DNA from: a virus
IMG/VR virus record: IMGVR_UViG_3300026114_000012
Coordinates: 1-27,851 of that record
Direction: 5' to 3' (one strand)
DNA: 27,851 nt
A program made the translations under genes and the position numbers. This document shows positions 19,142-26,075 of this stretch, one piece after another. How positions within the stretch are numbered: the stretch's first letter is position 1; each line of letters opens with the position of its first letter. The notes below the pieces were generated by a model. The model was given only the letters and a program-made list of their open reading frames with translations, was not told where the DNA came from and did no database searches.

Positions 19142-19641
19142 TTTTTTTGTTCTACCTCTTCCTCAACAACAGAAACAATTTTTTCTGCAACTTCAATTGT
19201 TCCACGGACGCCTACATTTTGTTCGTCAAAGCTTTGTTTCCATTCTTCGGCGGTATAATCTACCGTAAATTGCCCTACTAAATCTAAGACTTTTTCTTTT
19301 ATTTCGTCAGATTTGTCGCCTGTAATCTGCTTATCACTTAACTCAGAATATTGTCTTAAACTTTGAATGGTTGAAAATTCTTGGTTATCGGGATCTACCA
19401 GCACACGAACCTCGTTACCCGCTAGATTTACGGTAGAAATCATGTCTTCTTTGACATCTTCTACAATTTGTCCAAGACCGTCTAAGTTTTCTTCGGCTTT
19501 ATCTCCCTTGTATTCGTCAATATTGTCTTGAAGTTTTTGAGCTTTTAAAGAATTATATCTATGCATTTGCTCGTCAGTAAGCTCTTCTTCAGCTTGTCCT
19601 CTTGTAAATTCTAGCAGTTGTTCATCTGTATATTCCGCCAT
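19132..19641 (-). CDS. Tail assembly chaperone (gpG-like), 169 aa
   Basis: Helical acidic protein (MAEYTDEQLLEFTRGQAEEE; later IKEKVLDLVGQFTVDYTAEEW and EVAEKIVSVVEEEVEQKKRR) in the position of the chaperone that holds the tape measure during tail assembly. Its last codons read through nine A residues (CAA AAA AAA AGG CGG TGA), a slippery run, with an extension in the -1 frame. A TATA-like stretch (TTTTTATTTATAGG on the minus strand) lies about 20-30 bases before ATG 19641. No enzyme motif. Confidence 0.75.
   Translation of the reverse strand: MAEYTDEQLLEFTRGQAEEELTDEQMHRYNSLKAQKLQDNIDEYKGDKAEENLDGLGQIVEDVKEDMISTVNLAGNEVRVLVDPDNQEFSTIQSLRQYSELSDKQITGDKSDEIKEKVLDLVGQFTVDYTAEEWKQSFDEQNVGVRGTIEVAEKIVSVVEEEVEQKKRR
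19139..19158 (-). promoter_or_regulatory. Slippery frameshift site with upstream GAGGT
   Basis: Minus strand: GAGGTAGAAC, then nine A's, then GG. The heptamer A AAA AAA permits tandem -1 slippage. The internal GAGGT 5 bases before it is able to pair with 16S rRNA and may promote the shift, as upstream SD-like elements do elsewhere. Confidence 0.7.
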
Positions 19642-19675
19642 AGGTTAAATACTGTAGCCTATAAATAAAAAGGTA

Positions 19676-20119
19676 TTATAGGTCGGTCATATCGGTACCT
19701 TCGCCGCTAATATCTTCCTCAACATGAGTATCTCGACTCCAGGACCAAGAAATATCGTCAAAAATTACATCTTGAACTGTAGGCGTAATTGTCTCAGTTC
19801 CGTCAACACTTTCCAAATCGCCTTTTACATTAAATTTTGGCGGTTCGGGAGTATCTTCTATTTCTTCATTAGTATCGTCATATCCGATAAGTTCTTTCAT
19901 ACCGGCAAGGTCAAAACTTCCAAATGTTGCGCTTACACTTACTCCAACACGGGTTCTTTGACGGTCAATAACTTTTATGGATTGTCCGAGGAGTTCTTCA
20001 TCTTCAAATTGTACTTGCACTTCAACATCTTGTAATGCTCCAACCACAACTTCTGTTCCGCCAGTTGTTTCAACTGTGACGGTTGCAGTTTGACCTCTAA
20101 ATACTTTGCCATCTACCAT
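19676..20119 (-). CDS. Major tail tube protein, 147 aa
   Basis: Beta-rich protein of the right size and place (between tail terminator and chaperone) for the tail tube subunit. Marks are the start VDGKVFRGQTATVTVETTGG, the repeated strand pattern (DVEVQVQFEDEELLG; RVGVSVSATFGSFDLAG) and the ending DDISWSWSRDTHVEEDIS. 'SVSATFGSFD...MKELIGY' is typical of tube proteins of siphoviruses with a single barrel. It is preceded by its own short spacer, consistent with strong separate expression. Confidence 0.75.
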   Translation of the reverse strand: MVDGKVFRGQTATVTVETTGGTEVVVGALQDVEVQVQFEDEELLGQSIKVIDRQRTRVGVSVSATFGSFDLAGMKELIGYDDTNEEIEDTPEPPKFNVKGDLESVDGTETITPTVQDVIFDDISWSWSRDTHVEEDISGEGTDMTDL

Positions 20120-20178
20120 GAATAGTTGTTACAAAAGGTTCTTTTTAATGTTATTCTAAATTTTTATGGTTGTTTTTC

Positions 20179-20592
20179 CTAAACAAAATCCTGTAGTTTG
20201 GTGACTTGCCACTGTACCTCAATAACATTTAGTCTCGCACCGTTATTCTCGGCTACAAAGTACTGGAAGTTTATGGGCTTAAATTCTTTGACTATTTGAG
20301 AATCGTTTTCTAGGTCTTCAAGAATCTGGTCGGTCGCCTTCTCAACTTTCTCAGTTGCATCAAGAAGGTCGATATGGTTAGTGCCTTTCTCCAGTACGAA
20401 AAGGATTGTGAACTGGTCGGCATACTCCAACTCGTTCTGGTACTGACTGCTTTGTGGTAACAGACTGGCAGCTGGATAAGTCATTTTACCGAAGTCGTTG
20501 CCGATTGCTTGGTTGAAGTCGCTGTCGTCCCTGAGTGTGTCTCTCACTGTTTTTAGTGGGCCACTTATCTGTCCCTGAAAACTATCTGCCAT
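20179..20592 (-). CDS. Tail terminator / completion protein, 137 aa
   Basis: Alpha/beta protein in the position of tail terminators, which cap the tube and join it to the neck. The C-terminal strands (ARLNVIEVQWQVTKLQDFV) and a central strand (YADQFTILFVLEK) with a helix (LDATEKVEKATDQILEDLEN) fit the gpU/gp17-like fold. Identification is by synteny (neck, terminator, tube). The gene faces the plus-strand cassette 20676-21498 from a shared TATA region. Confidence 0.65.
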   Translation of the reverse strand: MADSFQGQISGPLKTVRDTLRDDSDFNQAIGNDFGKMTYPAASLLPQSSQYQNELEYADQFTILFVLEKGTNHIDLLDATEKVEKATDQILEDLENDSQIVKEFKPINFQYFVAENNGARLNVIEVQWQVTKLQDFV

Positions 20593-20628
20593 ACCAATTA
20601 TTTCTGTCTTGGATGTTTAAAGAGTAAG

Positions 20629-20638
20629 GTATAAAAGG
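20629..20638. promoter_or_regulatory. Back-to-back promoter between tail and moron genes
   Basis: GTATAAAAGG on the plus strand is a TATA box for ATG 20676 (with GAGGT at 20664-20668). The complement CCTTTTATAC can serve as a TATA box for ATG 20592 in the other direction. One element may therefore feed both units, or two boxes overlap. Confidence 0.5.
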
Positions 20639-20675
20639 TTGGTAGTAGTATTAGTAATATACGAGGTAAGAAAGA

Positions 20676-21053
20676 ATGGATTCAAACAAAAACGATGAAA
20701 GAAATGCAGGAAAAATAGCAGAGTTAATAGACAAAGCTGTAAAAAAACCAGAAGAAGACGGTAAAATGCACTTAATTCGTAATGATAAAGAAATTGACAA
20801 TACAGCTGCAGGAATTGAATATATCGTTGCTAACGATTGCAAAATTTCTGTAAAAAAGTTGCAAATAATTAAAGGGCGCGTGGAATCACTCATAAATAGG
20901 AAAAATATAAGCGGATTTGATCCGGTAGTTTGGGTAGAAAATTTTTATGAAGAACAACCAGTTTTACAACATCACTCAATATTCGTAGGAATAATAGAAG
21001 AAAGTGATAGAAAGGAATCTGAAGCGTTAATAACACAAGAGGCAGATGAATAA
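20676..21053 (+). CDS. Moron gene, 125 aa
   Basis: First gene of a three-gene plus-strand cassette inserted between neck and tail genes. Unrecognised: a Lys/Glu-rich start (MDSNKNDERNAGKIAELIDK), a central part (AAGIEYIVANDCKISVKKLQ) and a C-terminal strand region (HSIFVGIIEESD). Its own TATA box, ribosome site and AT-rich codons differ from the surrounding late genes. It is coupled to the zinc-ribbon gene by TAATG. Cassettes like this often encode host-directed or superinfection-exclusion functions; no direct evidence here. Confidence 0.7.
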   Translation: MDSNKNDERNAGKIAELIDKAVKKPEEDGKMHLIRNDKEIDNTAAGIEYIVANDCKISVKKLQIIKGRVESLINRKNISGFDPVVWVENFYEEQPVLQHHSIFVGIIEESDRKESEALITQEADE

Positions 21054-21166
21054 TGCAGGTTGAGTGTCATAAATGCGGTTACGAGTGGGAGACTAAAAGC
21101 GAGATGAAAATGGTGAGTTGTCCAAGCTGCAGCCGAAAAACACCAAGAGAAAGTGATAATCAATGA
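21053..21166 (+). CDS. 37-aa zinc-ribbon protein (moron, copy 1)
   Basis: MQVECHKCGYEWETKSEMKM then VSCPSCSRKTPRES. CHKCG and CPSC make a four-Cys zinc ribbon covering most of the chain. It is a clear paralogue of the 35-aa protein at 22800: shared EC..CG.EW, K and SCP.C. Coupled on both sides (TAATG before, ATGA after). Likely a zinc-binding adaptor for nucleic acid or a host protein. Confidence 0.75.
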   Translation: MQVECHKCGYEWETKSEMKMVSCPSCSRKTPRESDNQ

Positions 21167-21498
21167 CTAAAGTATATGAAAGAGAAAATGATGAAGGAAC
21201 TTTAACTGTTAAAGTAAAATATGTCGGCAGATTTGATAGTTTTCACATAGATTTTAATCTAGGATCTATAAGCGACGGCAATCTTGGAAAAGATAAAGGA
21301 GAAAGTTATTATTGGGGTAGTGAACACGTTACTGTTGTTAGACATGGAATTATTAGTAAATTAAAGGCTTTGTTTTCTTCTAAAGACTCTAGAACAATAG
21401 CAAAAGAAAAGGCTATAAGGGAGGCAGATAAAGCATTTGAAAAGAGAAATAAGAAAAAGAAGATTTGTAAAAGGCTAGAAAGAAATATGCAGGATTAA
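21163..21498 (+). CDS. Moron gene, 111 aa, basic C-terminus
   Basis: Third gene of the cassette, coupled by ATGA to the zinc ribbon. N-terminal half beta-like (MTKVYERENDEGTLTVKVKY; RFDSFHIDFNLGSISDG), C-terminal third strongly basic (FEKRNKKKKICKRLERNMQD), which suggests nucleic-acid binding and is unlike the acidic proteins around it. No family recognised. Its stop overlaps the convergent neck gene by 4 bases, so the cassette fits without spare DNA. Confidence 0.7.
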   Translation: MTKVYERENDEGTLTVKVKYVGRFDSFHIDFNLGSISDGNLGKDKGESYYWGSEHVTVVRHGIISKLKALFSSKDSRTIAKEKAIREADKAFEKRNKKKKICKRLERNMQD

Positions 21499-21947
21499 CT
21501 ATATTTCTGATTTAGGCGGTCGATCGCCCTTTGCATGAATGGATTGGCTTCCGTACCTGACTCTTTGATGCTTCGGCCTACGATGTATGTGGCTTGGTCT
21601 AAGGTTTTTACCTCCCAGTCACTATTCTCGCCCCATGCTGTATAACTTTCCTCTCCGATTACTCGCCCAACCCATTTACGCAGACTTTGTATGTTAGGCC
21701 ATTCGCCTGGCTCACGCCCAAACTCTACAGCACCAGCATAACCGGCATTAACCGCTACAACAATACTGGCATCATTAGAATCGTATCCTAGAACCTGTAT
21801 CGACTGTCTTAAACGACCAGTAGCTCCGACTGGCGCTTCGTCCTTAGCAAAGTTAGAAAGGTCGGCAGCCACACGAGTCATAAAACTTTCTAGTTCTTCT
21901 CGTATGTCGTCATCGACATTGGACGCATCAAATCTTATCGTAACCAT
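21495..21947 (-). CDS. Neck protein, HK97 gp10-like, 150 aa
   Basis: Head-tail joining protein family (HK97_gp10). Typical marks are an N-terminal helix (DIREELESFMTRVAADL), then APVGATGRLRQSIQV, then NAGYAGAVEFGREPG, the 'P..TG.LR.SI...YA.yvEfG' signature, and a C-terminal PFMQRAIDRLNQ. Length is normal. Its ATG overlaps the stop of the connector gene by one base. The 3' end overlaps the convergent plus-strand cassette. Confidence 0.9.
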   Translation of the reverse strand: MVTIRFDASNVDDDIREELESFMTRVAADLSNFAKDEAPVGATGRLRQSIQVLGYDSNDASIVVAVNAGYAGAVEFGREPGEWPNIQSLRKWVGRVIGEESYTAWGENSDWEVKTLDQATYIVGRSIKESGTEANPFMQRAIDRLNQKYS

Positions 21948-22621
21948 TATCGCATCATAATGTACTTGTGCTTATTTTGACTAATCTGATTTACACGGTT
22001 CTGTATGTCGTCCGTCAGTATTTGCCGCTGGTTAAAGCCCTGTATGTCGTCAGGGGAAAGATTGGCCAAGTTCTGCTCCTGTCTCAAGTAGACAAGTATC
22101 CGCCTCACTATCTCCCGTGTAACTTCCTTTACATCCTGTGGCACATTCCCGACCGTGTAACCTCTATCATATGTTACTCTTACCCTATCGGCTATGTCAC
22201 TCCATCGGGCACGGTTACTGTTTCGTTTTAACGGATTCTGCACATTGTAAAATCGGTACTGGTTTGGTATCAACTGGCTTCTCAGTATTATACCTTGATT
22301 GTCGAAACTGTAAAGATCTGTGTCAAGTGTTTTCCATTCACCGTCCGCCTTCGCAGTAATCTCAACCTTTGTCACATCGTCAATTGGTTGTACTAGCTGG
22401 AGCTCAGGTTTGTCGGGTGCGTTCTCTGTGTCGACCCTGCCGTCTTGACGAGTGTATCCCTCGCCCTTGATTTGTCCATCCACAATTGCCCTTGCCTGTT
22501 GCTCCAGTCTTTCCAGTAGATCCTCGTACTTCGGTTCTGGATTTGTCTGGTAGAACTCTTCACCCTCTCGTGCTGCTGGCTCAACAGTTGCTTTTAACTC
22601 GGACAATGTGAGATAAGTCAT
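21947..22621 (-). CDS. Head-tail connector, 224 aa
   Basis: Positioned after the capsid gene and before the gp10-like gene, the usual place of the gp6/gp15-type connector that caps the portal. The start MTYLTLSELKATVEPAA and the pattern of helix, strand block (DVTKVEITAKADGEW; IADRVRVTYDRGYT) and C-terminal helix (VKEVTREIVRRILVYLR) fit this family. Somewhat longer than the common ~110-200 aa members. Identification is by pattern plus synteny. Confidence 0.75.
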   Translation of the reverse strand: MTYLTLSELKATVEPAAREGEEFYQTNPEPKYEDLLERLEQQARAIVDGQIKGEGYTRQDGRVDTENAPDKPELQLVQPIDDVTKVEITAKADGEWKTLDTDLYSFDNQGIILRSQLIPNQYRFYNVQNPLKRNSNRARWSDIADRVRVTYDRGYTVGNVPQDVKEVTREIVRRILVYLRQEQNLANLSPDDIQGFNQRQILTDDIQNRVNQISQNKHKYIMMR

Positions 22622-22750
22622 AACAATTAAATAGGGTTTCCTGTATTTTAATGGTTAGGATAAAAAAGGGAAACGGGAATCGGGAATTACCGCCCTCAAA
22701 AAACATAGTTGTAACTGGTCGATAAGAAATTTACTGGTTAGATTAAGGAA

Positions 22751-22762
22751 AGATATATAAGT
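22751..22762 (+). promoter_or_regulatory. Promoter of the second moron cassette
   Basis: AGATATATAAGT is a TATA box about 40 bases before ATG 22800, followed by GAAGGTGA (ribosome site) at 22787-22794. The divergent spacer 22622-22799 also serves the connector gene in the other direction and is AT-rich with a run of A's near 22665. Confidence 0.6.
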
Positions 22763-22799
22763 AGTATTCAGTAATAGGTATGTATAGAAGGTGACTAAA

Positions 22800-22907
22800 A
22801 TGGAACTAGAATGTCAAAGATGCGGAAAAGAATGGGATTACAAAGGCGACAGCAACTACTATGCTAGTTGTCCAAACTGCAAAACAAGCGTAAAGGTGGA
22901 AAAATAA
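22800..22907 (+). CDS. 35-aa zinc-ribbon protein (moron, copy 2)
   Basis: MELECQRCGKEWDYKGDSNY then YASCPNCKTSVKVEK. The pairs CQRC and CPNC form a zinc ribbon. It is paralogous to the protein at 21053, sharing EC..CG.EW and SCP.C, and likewise lies in a plus-strand insert among structural genes. Its TAA overlaps the next ATG (TAATG). Confidence 0.75.
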   Translation: MELECQRCGKEWDYKGDSNYYASCPNCKTSVKVEK

Positions 22908-23287
22908 TGGAAACACTTACTAAGACACTACCAAATGGAGAAAAAATAGCCGTAAGATACGATCCCATGGCGGCAGGTAAAGTTGAAGAAATGGCTAAAA
23001 AAGAACTTCAAAGAGAATACGAAAAAGCAATTGGAGTTGACCACACATTAGAAAGTCTTGAAGAAAAATACGAATCTGAATGTCCTCACTGTGTTACTTC
23101 AAAAGAACCTAAGAAAGAAATCGAATGGGAAAGCTGGAGCGGATTACTTAGCGGAGGCATTGAAAAGAAAGAACGATTTAAATGTAGAGACTGCGGAAAT
23201 CAATTTAATAGACAAGAATTAAAGAGGCATAGAAAAACATGTTTAAGAAAAATTACAGAACATAAGAAAAGAAAGAAGAAAAGCTAA
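22907..23287 (+). CDS. Zinc-finger protein, 126 aa
   Basis: Start at ATG 22907 (METLTKTLPNGEKIAVRYDP), chosen because it overlaps the zinc-ribbon stop as TAATG; an in-frame ATG 13 codons earlier lies inside that gene. Two metal sites: ECPHC near residue 58 and FKCRDCGNQFNRQELKRHRK then TC, a C2HC finger of the 'CxxCG..F....L..H...C' type. The C-terminus is strongly basic (KITEHKKRKKKS). Very likely DNA- or RNA-binding. It is convergent with the major capsid gene, with a hairpin at the junction. Confidence 0.78.
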   Translation: METLTKTLPNGEKIAVRYDPMAAGKVEEMAKKELQREYEKAIGVDHTLESLEEKYESECPHCVTSKEPKKEIEWESWSGLLSGGIEKKERFKCRDCGNQFNRQELKRHRKTCLRKITEHKKRKKKS

Positions 23288-23306
23288 GGAGAAAAATTAT
23301 TCTCCT
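23287..23306. terminator. Convergent hairpin at the ends of capsid and zinc-finger genes
   Basis: AGGAGAA (23287-23293), loop AAATTA, TTCTCCT (23300-23306): a perfect 7-base inverted repeat covering the TAA of the capsid gene and the end of the zinc-finger gene. It can form on either transcript and may act as a boundary or mRNA 3' stabiliser for both. Confidence 0.5.
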
Positions 23307-24472
23307 GTAGCATTGACGTACTGAATGTGGCTTGGTGCCTCAGACACAAATGTTCCGTAAACATCTGTGGCAAACTGCTGCTGAGGTGCGACCTTTGCCA
23401 ATGGCTTAACTGTCATGTCCTGAAGCATTCCCATGTAGTTACTTCCCATGTCTGCTCCAACCATGATTGTCTCATCAGTGTCTGTGGAAATACTGTCTGC
23501 TCTTGGCAATGCGTTTGACTTCATAATCTGTACGCCGTCAAACTCAAGAGCTTGGAATCCAAATCCTAGTTCTTCGCCCGGATCATTGTATCGGACTTCT
23601 GTCTCTAGGTCGTTCTGGATGTTGCTGAAAGTGTCGAAGTCAACGAAGACCACGATTCTACCTCTATTGGCTCCTTGGAACTCAAGCTCAGTGATCAACT
23701 GTCTCAAGTTTTCTTTCCAGTCCTGTTGTTCTGCTAGGTCGTAAGTTGATTCAAGTGTTCCTAGGTCTTTCATGCCTTCGAATCCGTTGGCATCTTCCTC
23801 GGTTCCAAGTAGAATCTGTCTTTCCTCATACTGTCTGATTCCTGTGGCATGTGCCTGTTCTGCAACCGACTGTGTAGCTCTAAGCACATCAGATGCTAGA
23901 ACCATCTTGTCTTCAAGTCTTGAAGCAACTCCGTAGCCAACTACATCATACTGGTGGTCTGTGTAGCTTCCATCAGCGTAAGTGTAGCTGCCTTCTGTGT
24001 CGTCAGTTGTTTCAAGGCCTGAAGTTGGACTTGGCTGATCCGTCTCTTCTGTAGCATTGACTGTGTCTGAGTTGACTGAGATTCTTGGAATCATGTCTGC
24101 AGCCGGTGTCTTCTCTGGCTGTGACACTCTGATTTCTGGAATGAAGAAGATCGGGATGTTCCAATCAGCTGTGTCATAGTTCTTTGCAATCTGGTCAACG
24201 GCTTCGTTAAATGGATAATCCTGTTCCTCGTGCAGTCTTGAGAACTCTTTTGCAATTGGCTCGTACTGTTCCCAGAATTTTTCCTTAAGATCAACTGCGT
24301 TCTTGCCAATCTTGCCTGGTGTCCGTGCTCCTAGTGGGTCCCAGTAAACGGTTTTGTGTTCTAGGTCGTTGAAACCGCCTTTGTAAAGGCTGTCTGTGTT
24401 CTGTCTGATTTGTGATTGGGACTTGACGATCCCTTGTTTTCGTGCCGAATTAACTTTCTGTACTGTTTTCAT
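23297..24472 (-). CDS. Major capsid protein, HK97 fold
   Basis: 391 aa. Head shell subunit. It follows the protease-scaffold gene by 4 bases. The sequence carries the HK97-type layout: an N-terminal basic arm (MKTVQKVNSARKQGIVKSQS), a long spine-helix region (VLRATQSVAEQAHATGIRQY), 'ERQILLGTEEDANGFEGM', the P/A-domain helix (QQDWKENLRQLITELEF) and the strand RIVVFVDFDTFSNIQ. Compared with its neighbours its codons more often end in C or G, as in highly expressed genes. No separate propeptide is obvious. Codon bias, position and fold agree. Confidence 0.9.
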   Translation of the reverse strand: MKTVQKVNSARKQGIVKSQSQIRQNTDSLYKGGFNDLEHKTVYWDPLGARTPGKIGKNAVDLKEKFWEQYEPIAKEFSRLHEEQDYPFNEAVDQIAKNYDTADWNIPIFFIPEIRVSQPEKTPAADMIPRISVNSDTVNATEETDQPSPTSGLETTDDTEGSYTYADGSYTDHQYDVVGYGVASRLEDKMVLASDVLRATQSVAEQAHATGIRQYEERQILLGTEEDANGFEGMKDLGTLESTYDLAEQQDWKENLRQLITELEFQGANRGRIVVFVDFDTFSNIQNDLETEVRYNDPGEELGFGFQALEFDGVQIMKSNALPRADSISTDTDETIMVGADMGSNYMGMLQDMTVKPLAKVAPQQQFATDVYGTFVSEAPSHIQYVNATGE

Positions 24473-24476
24473 AATA

Positions 24477-25718
24477 TTATCCTACCTCTTGACGAACTTG
24501 TTCAGCTGCTTTTTGGAAGCTTACGCCCGAAGACTTCTCTGTTTCTTCGTTTGTACCAATTCCTTTAGTGTCGGATCCTTTGGACTTTGCAGTTTTCTCA
24601 CTGTAACTTTCTTCCTCTTCTTCTTCGTCCATGTCTTCTTCTTCCATGACTTCGCCTTCACTTTCTTCCTCTTCTCCTTTTATGCCGTCCATAAGCATGG
24701 AGAAATTGTCTTCACTAAGCATGTCCTCTAGATAATCCATTAGGTCGGACATGTTCTCGAAATCTTCTTCTTTGACTGTAAAGTCTTTGCCAACTTCCAA
24801 TAGCTGGGAGTCGTCTTTTTCAAGGTTTTTAACTGTATTTTGCAGTTGTGTAAAGCTTTTTACAGTTGTAGGTTCTTCTCTTTCCGTATATTCTTTGAAA
24901 GTTTCTTTCATTTCCTGTACTTCGCTGTGTACATCTTTCAAAGCTACTTCGGATTCCCCTTTTTCTGCGTTATCTGGCTGATTTTCTGCCATAGTATTAT
25001 TACCCTTAAGTGAATGTGATTTAGCTTTATTATTAAAGTTTGGCTGGTCTTTGCCTAATTCCAGTTTCTCGGCCTCGCCGAAAATACTCCATCCTGTAAT
25101 GTCGCCTTGCTGGATTCTTTCCTTAATCTCTTTATCCGGTTGAACACCAACCATCCACGCTCCTTCTTCTATCTCTTCCTTACCGCCGTCCGGTAGCTCG
25201 TAAGTCCTTGATTCTTTGGTTATCCAGCTTTCGACCATCGTGCCTTTACCTGTTACTTGGTCGTGGTCGGAGTCGAAACTGTTGACCTTTCCCTCTTTCA
25301 TGAACTCGTGGGCGGCTTCTCTTATCTCTGCCCCGGGAGCTACATCACCATCTTTGTCAATGTCGCTGGCTCGCATTACTGGGCCGTAAACTGTCTTCCA
25401 GTCTTCTTCCGGCTCTTTCATTATCATGGTGCTTTTCTGTACTCTGTTGGAATCGTCCTTCATCATTAGGAACATGCTGTCTTGTGACGGATTTTTCACC
25501 CATGAAACTGTTTCGAGGTCGATGTCGCTTAGAATGTTTTTTGCCCCTTCCTTAATGCTTTGCAGTAGTTGCCGTGGCTGTCCTTCATCGCTCTTGGCCT
25601 CTTCCATTATAATGTCGGCGATTCTCTCGGCTTTTTTCGGGTCGATATTCATGTCTTGCTCTAGATGAGTCAGTAGTTGACCTCGGTCATCGAAAGAAAG
25701 TTTTTGTTCTTCAGGCAT
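24477..25718 (-). CDS. Prohead protease (XkdF type) fused to scaffold
   Basis: 413 aa. Residues ~75-230 match the XkdF/Peptidase_S78_2 serine protease: VYGPVMRASDIDKDGD, EIREAAHEFMKEG, SFDSDHDQ (His of the active site), WMVGVQPDKEIKERIQQGDI and GWSIFGEAEKL (Ser). The remaining ~180 residues are acidic and coiled (VHSEVQEMKETFKEY; runs of Glu such as DMDEEEEEE), as for an internal scaffold. An in-frame ATG at 24992 (M243), preceded by AAGGGT, may start a separate 171-aa scaffold, like lambda C/Nu3. It comes immediately before the capsid gene. The TATA-like CCTTTTTTAACC precedes ATG 25718 by about 30 bases. Confidence 0.85.
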   Translation of the reverse strand: MPEEQKLSFDDRGQLLTHLEQDMNIDPKKAERIADIIMEEAKSDEGQPRQLLQSIKEGAKNILSDIDLETVSWVKNPSQDSMFLMMKDDSNRVQKSTMIMKEPEEDWKTVYGPVMRASDIDKDGDVAPGAEIREAAHEFMKEGKVNSFDSDHDQVTGKGTMVESWITKESRTYELPDGGKEEIEEGAWMVGVQPDKEIKERIQQGDITGWSIFGEAEKLELGKDQPNFNNKAKSHSLKGNNTMAENQPDNAEKGESEVALKDVHSEVQEMKETFKEYTEREEPTTVKSFTQLQNTVKNLEKDDSQLLEVGKDFTVKEEDFENMSDLMDYLEDMLSEDNFSMLMDGIKGEEEESEGEVMEEEDMDEEEEEESYSEKTAKSKGSDTKGIGTNEETEKSSGVSFQKAAEQVRQEVG

Positions 25719-25757
25719 AATAATATAGTTATTGTATCTGCGTGGTTAAAAAAGGTT

Positions 25758-26075
25758 TTAGTCGGTTAGTCTTATCCAGTCGTCCTCATTATCTTTTGTT
25801 CCGTTTGTTGAGGCCGATGTTACGACTTCATAGTCTCCTGCGTCAAGCCCTGAAGTATTCCAGTTGTAGAAGTATTTGCCTGTCGAGTCTTTTGTCATGT
25901 CTTGCTGGCTGACAACCTCGTTATCATTGTATCCTGTTATTGTAATTGTGATCTGGGCCGGATCTACTAGGCTTGATGTTTCTTCAAACGGTTGCTGTTC
26001 CTCGACCGTTGTTTCTATTCTGATTGTGTCTCCAATGTCAAATTCTTCGCCATCGTTCAGGAATTTTATGTTCAT
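25758..26075 (-). CDS. Ig-like domain protein, 105 aa
   Basis: Single beta-sandwich of the type found in adhesins: MNIKFLNDGEEFDIGDTIRI, then AQITITITGYNDNEVV, then STGKYFYNWNTSGLDAGDYE and a final strand. 'GDTI.I...V...P..I.I.I.....G.Y.Y.W.T..L..G.Y' is the common Ig-like pattern. Likely decorates the virion or binds the preceding large adhesin, with which it overlaps (ATGA at 26075). Secretion signals are absent. Confidence 0.7.
   Translation of the reverse strand: MNIKFLNDGEEFDIGDTIRIETTVEEQQPFEETSSLVDPAQITITITGYNDNEVVSQQDMTKDSTGKYFYNWNTSGLDAGDYEVVTSASTNGTKDNEDDWIRLTD

Noticed and set aside
22868-22906. Upstream ATG for the 126-aa zinc-finger gene
   Set aside because: It lies inside the zinc-ribbon gene, while ATG 22907 shows the TAATG coupling used throughout this genome.
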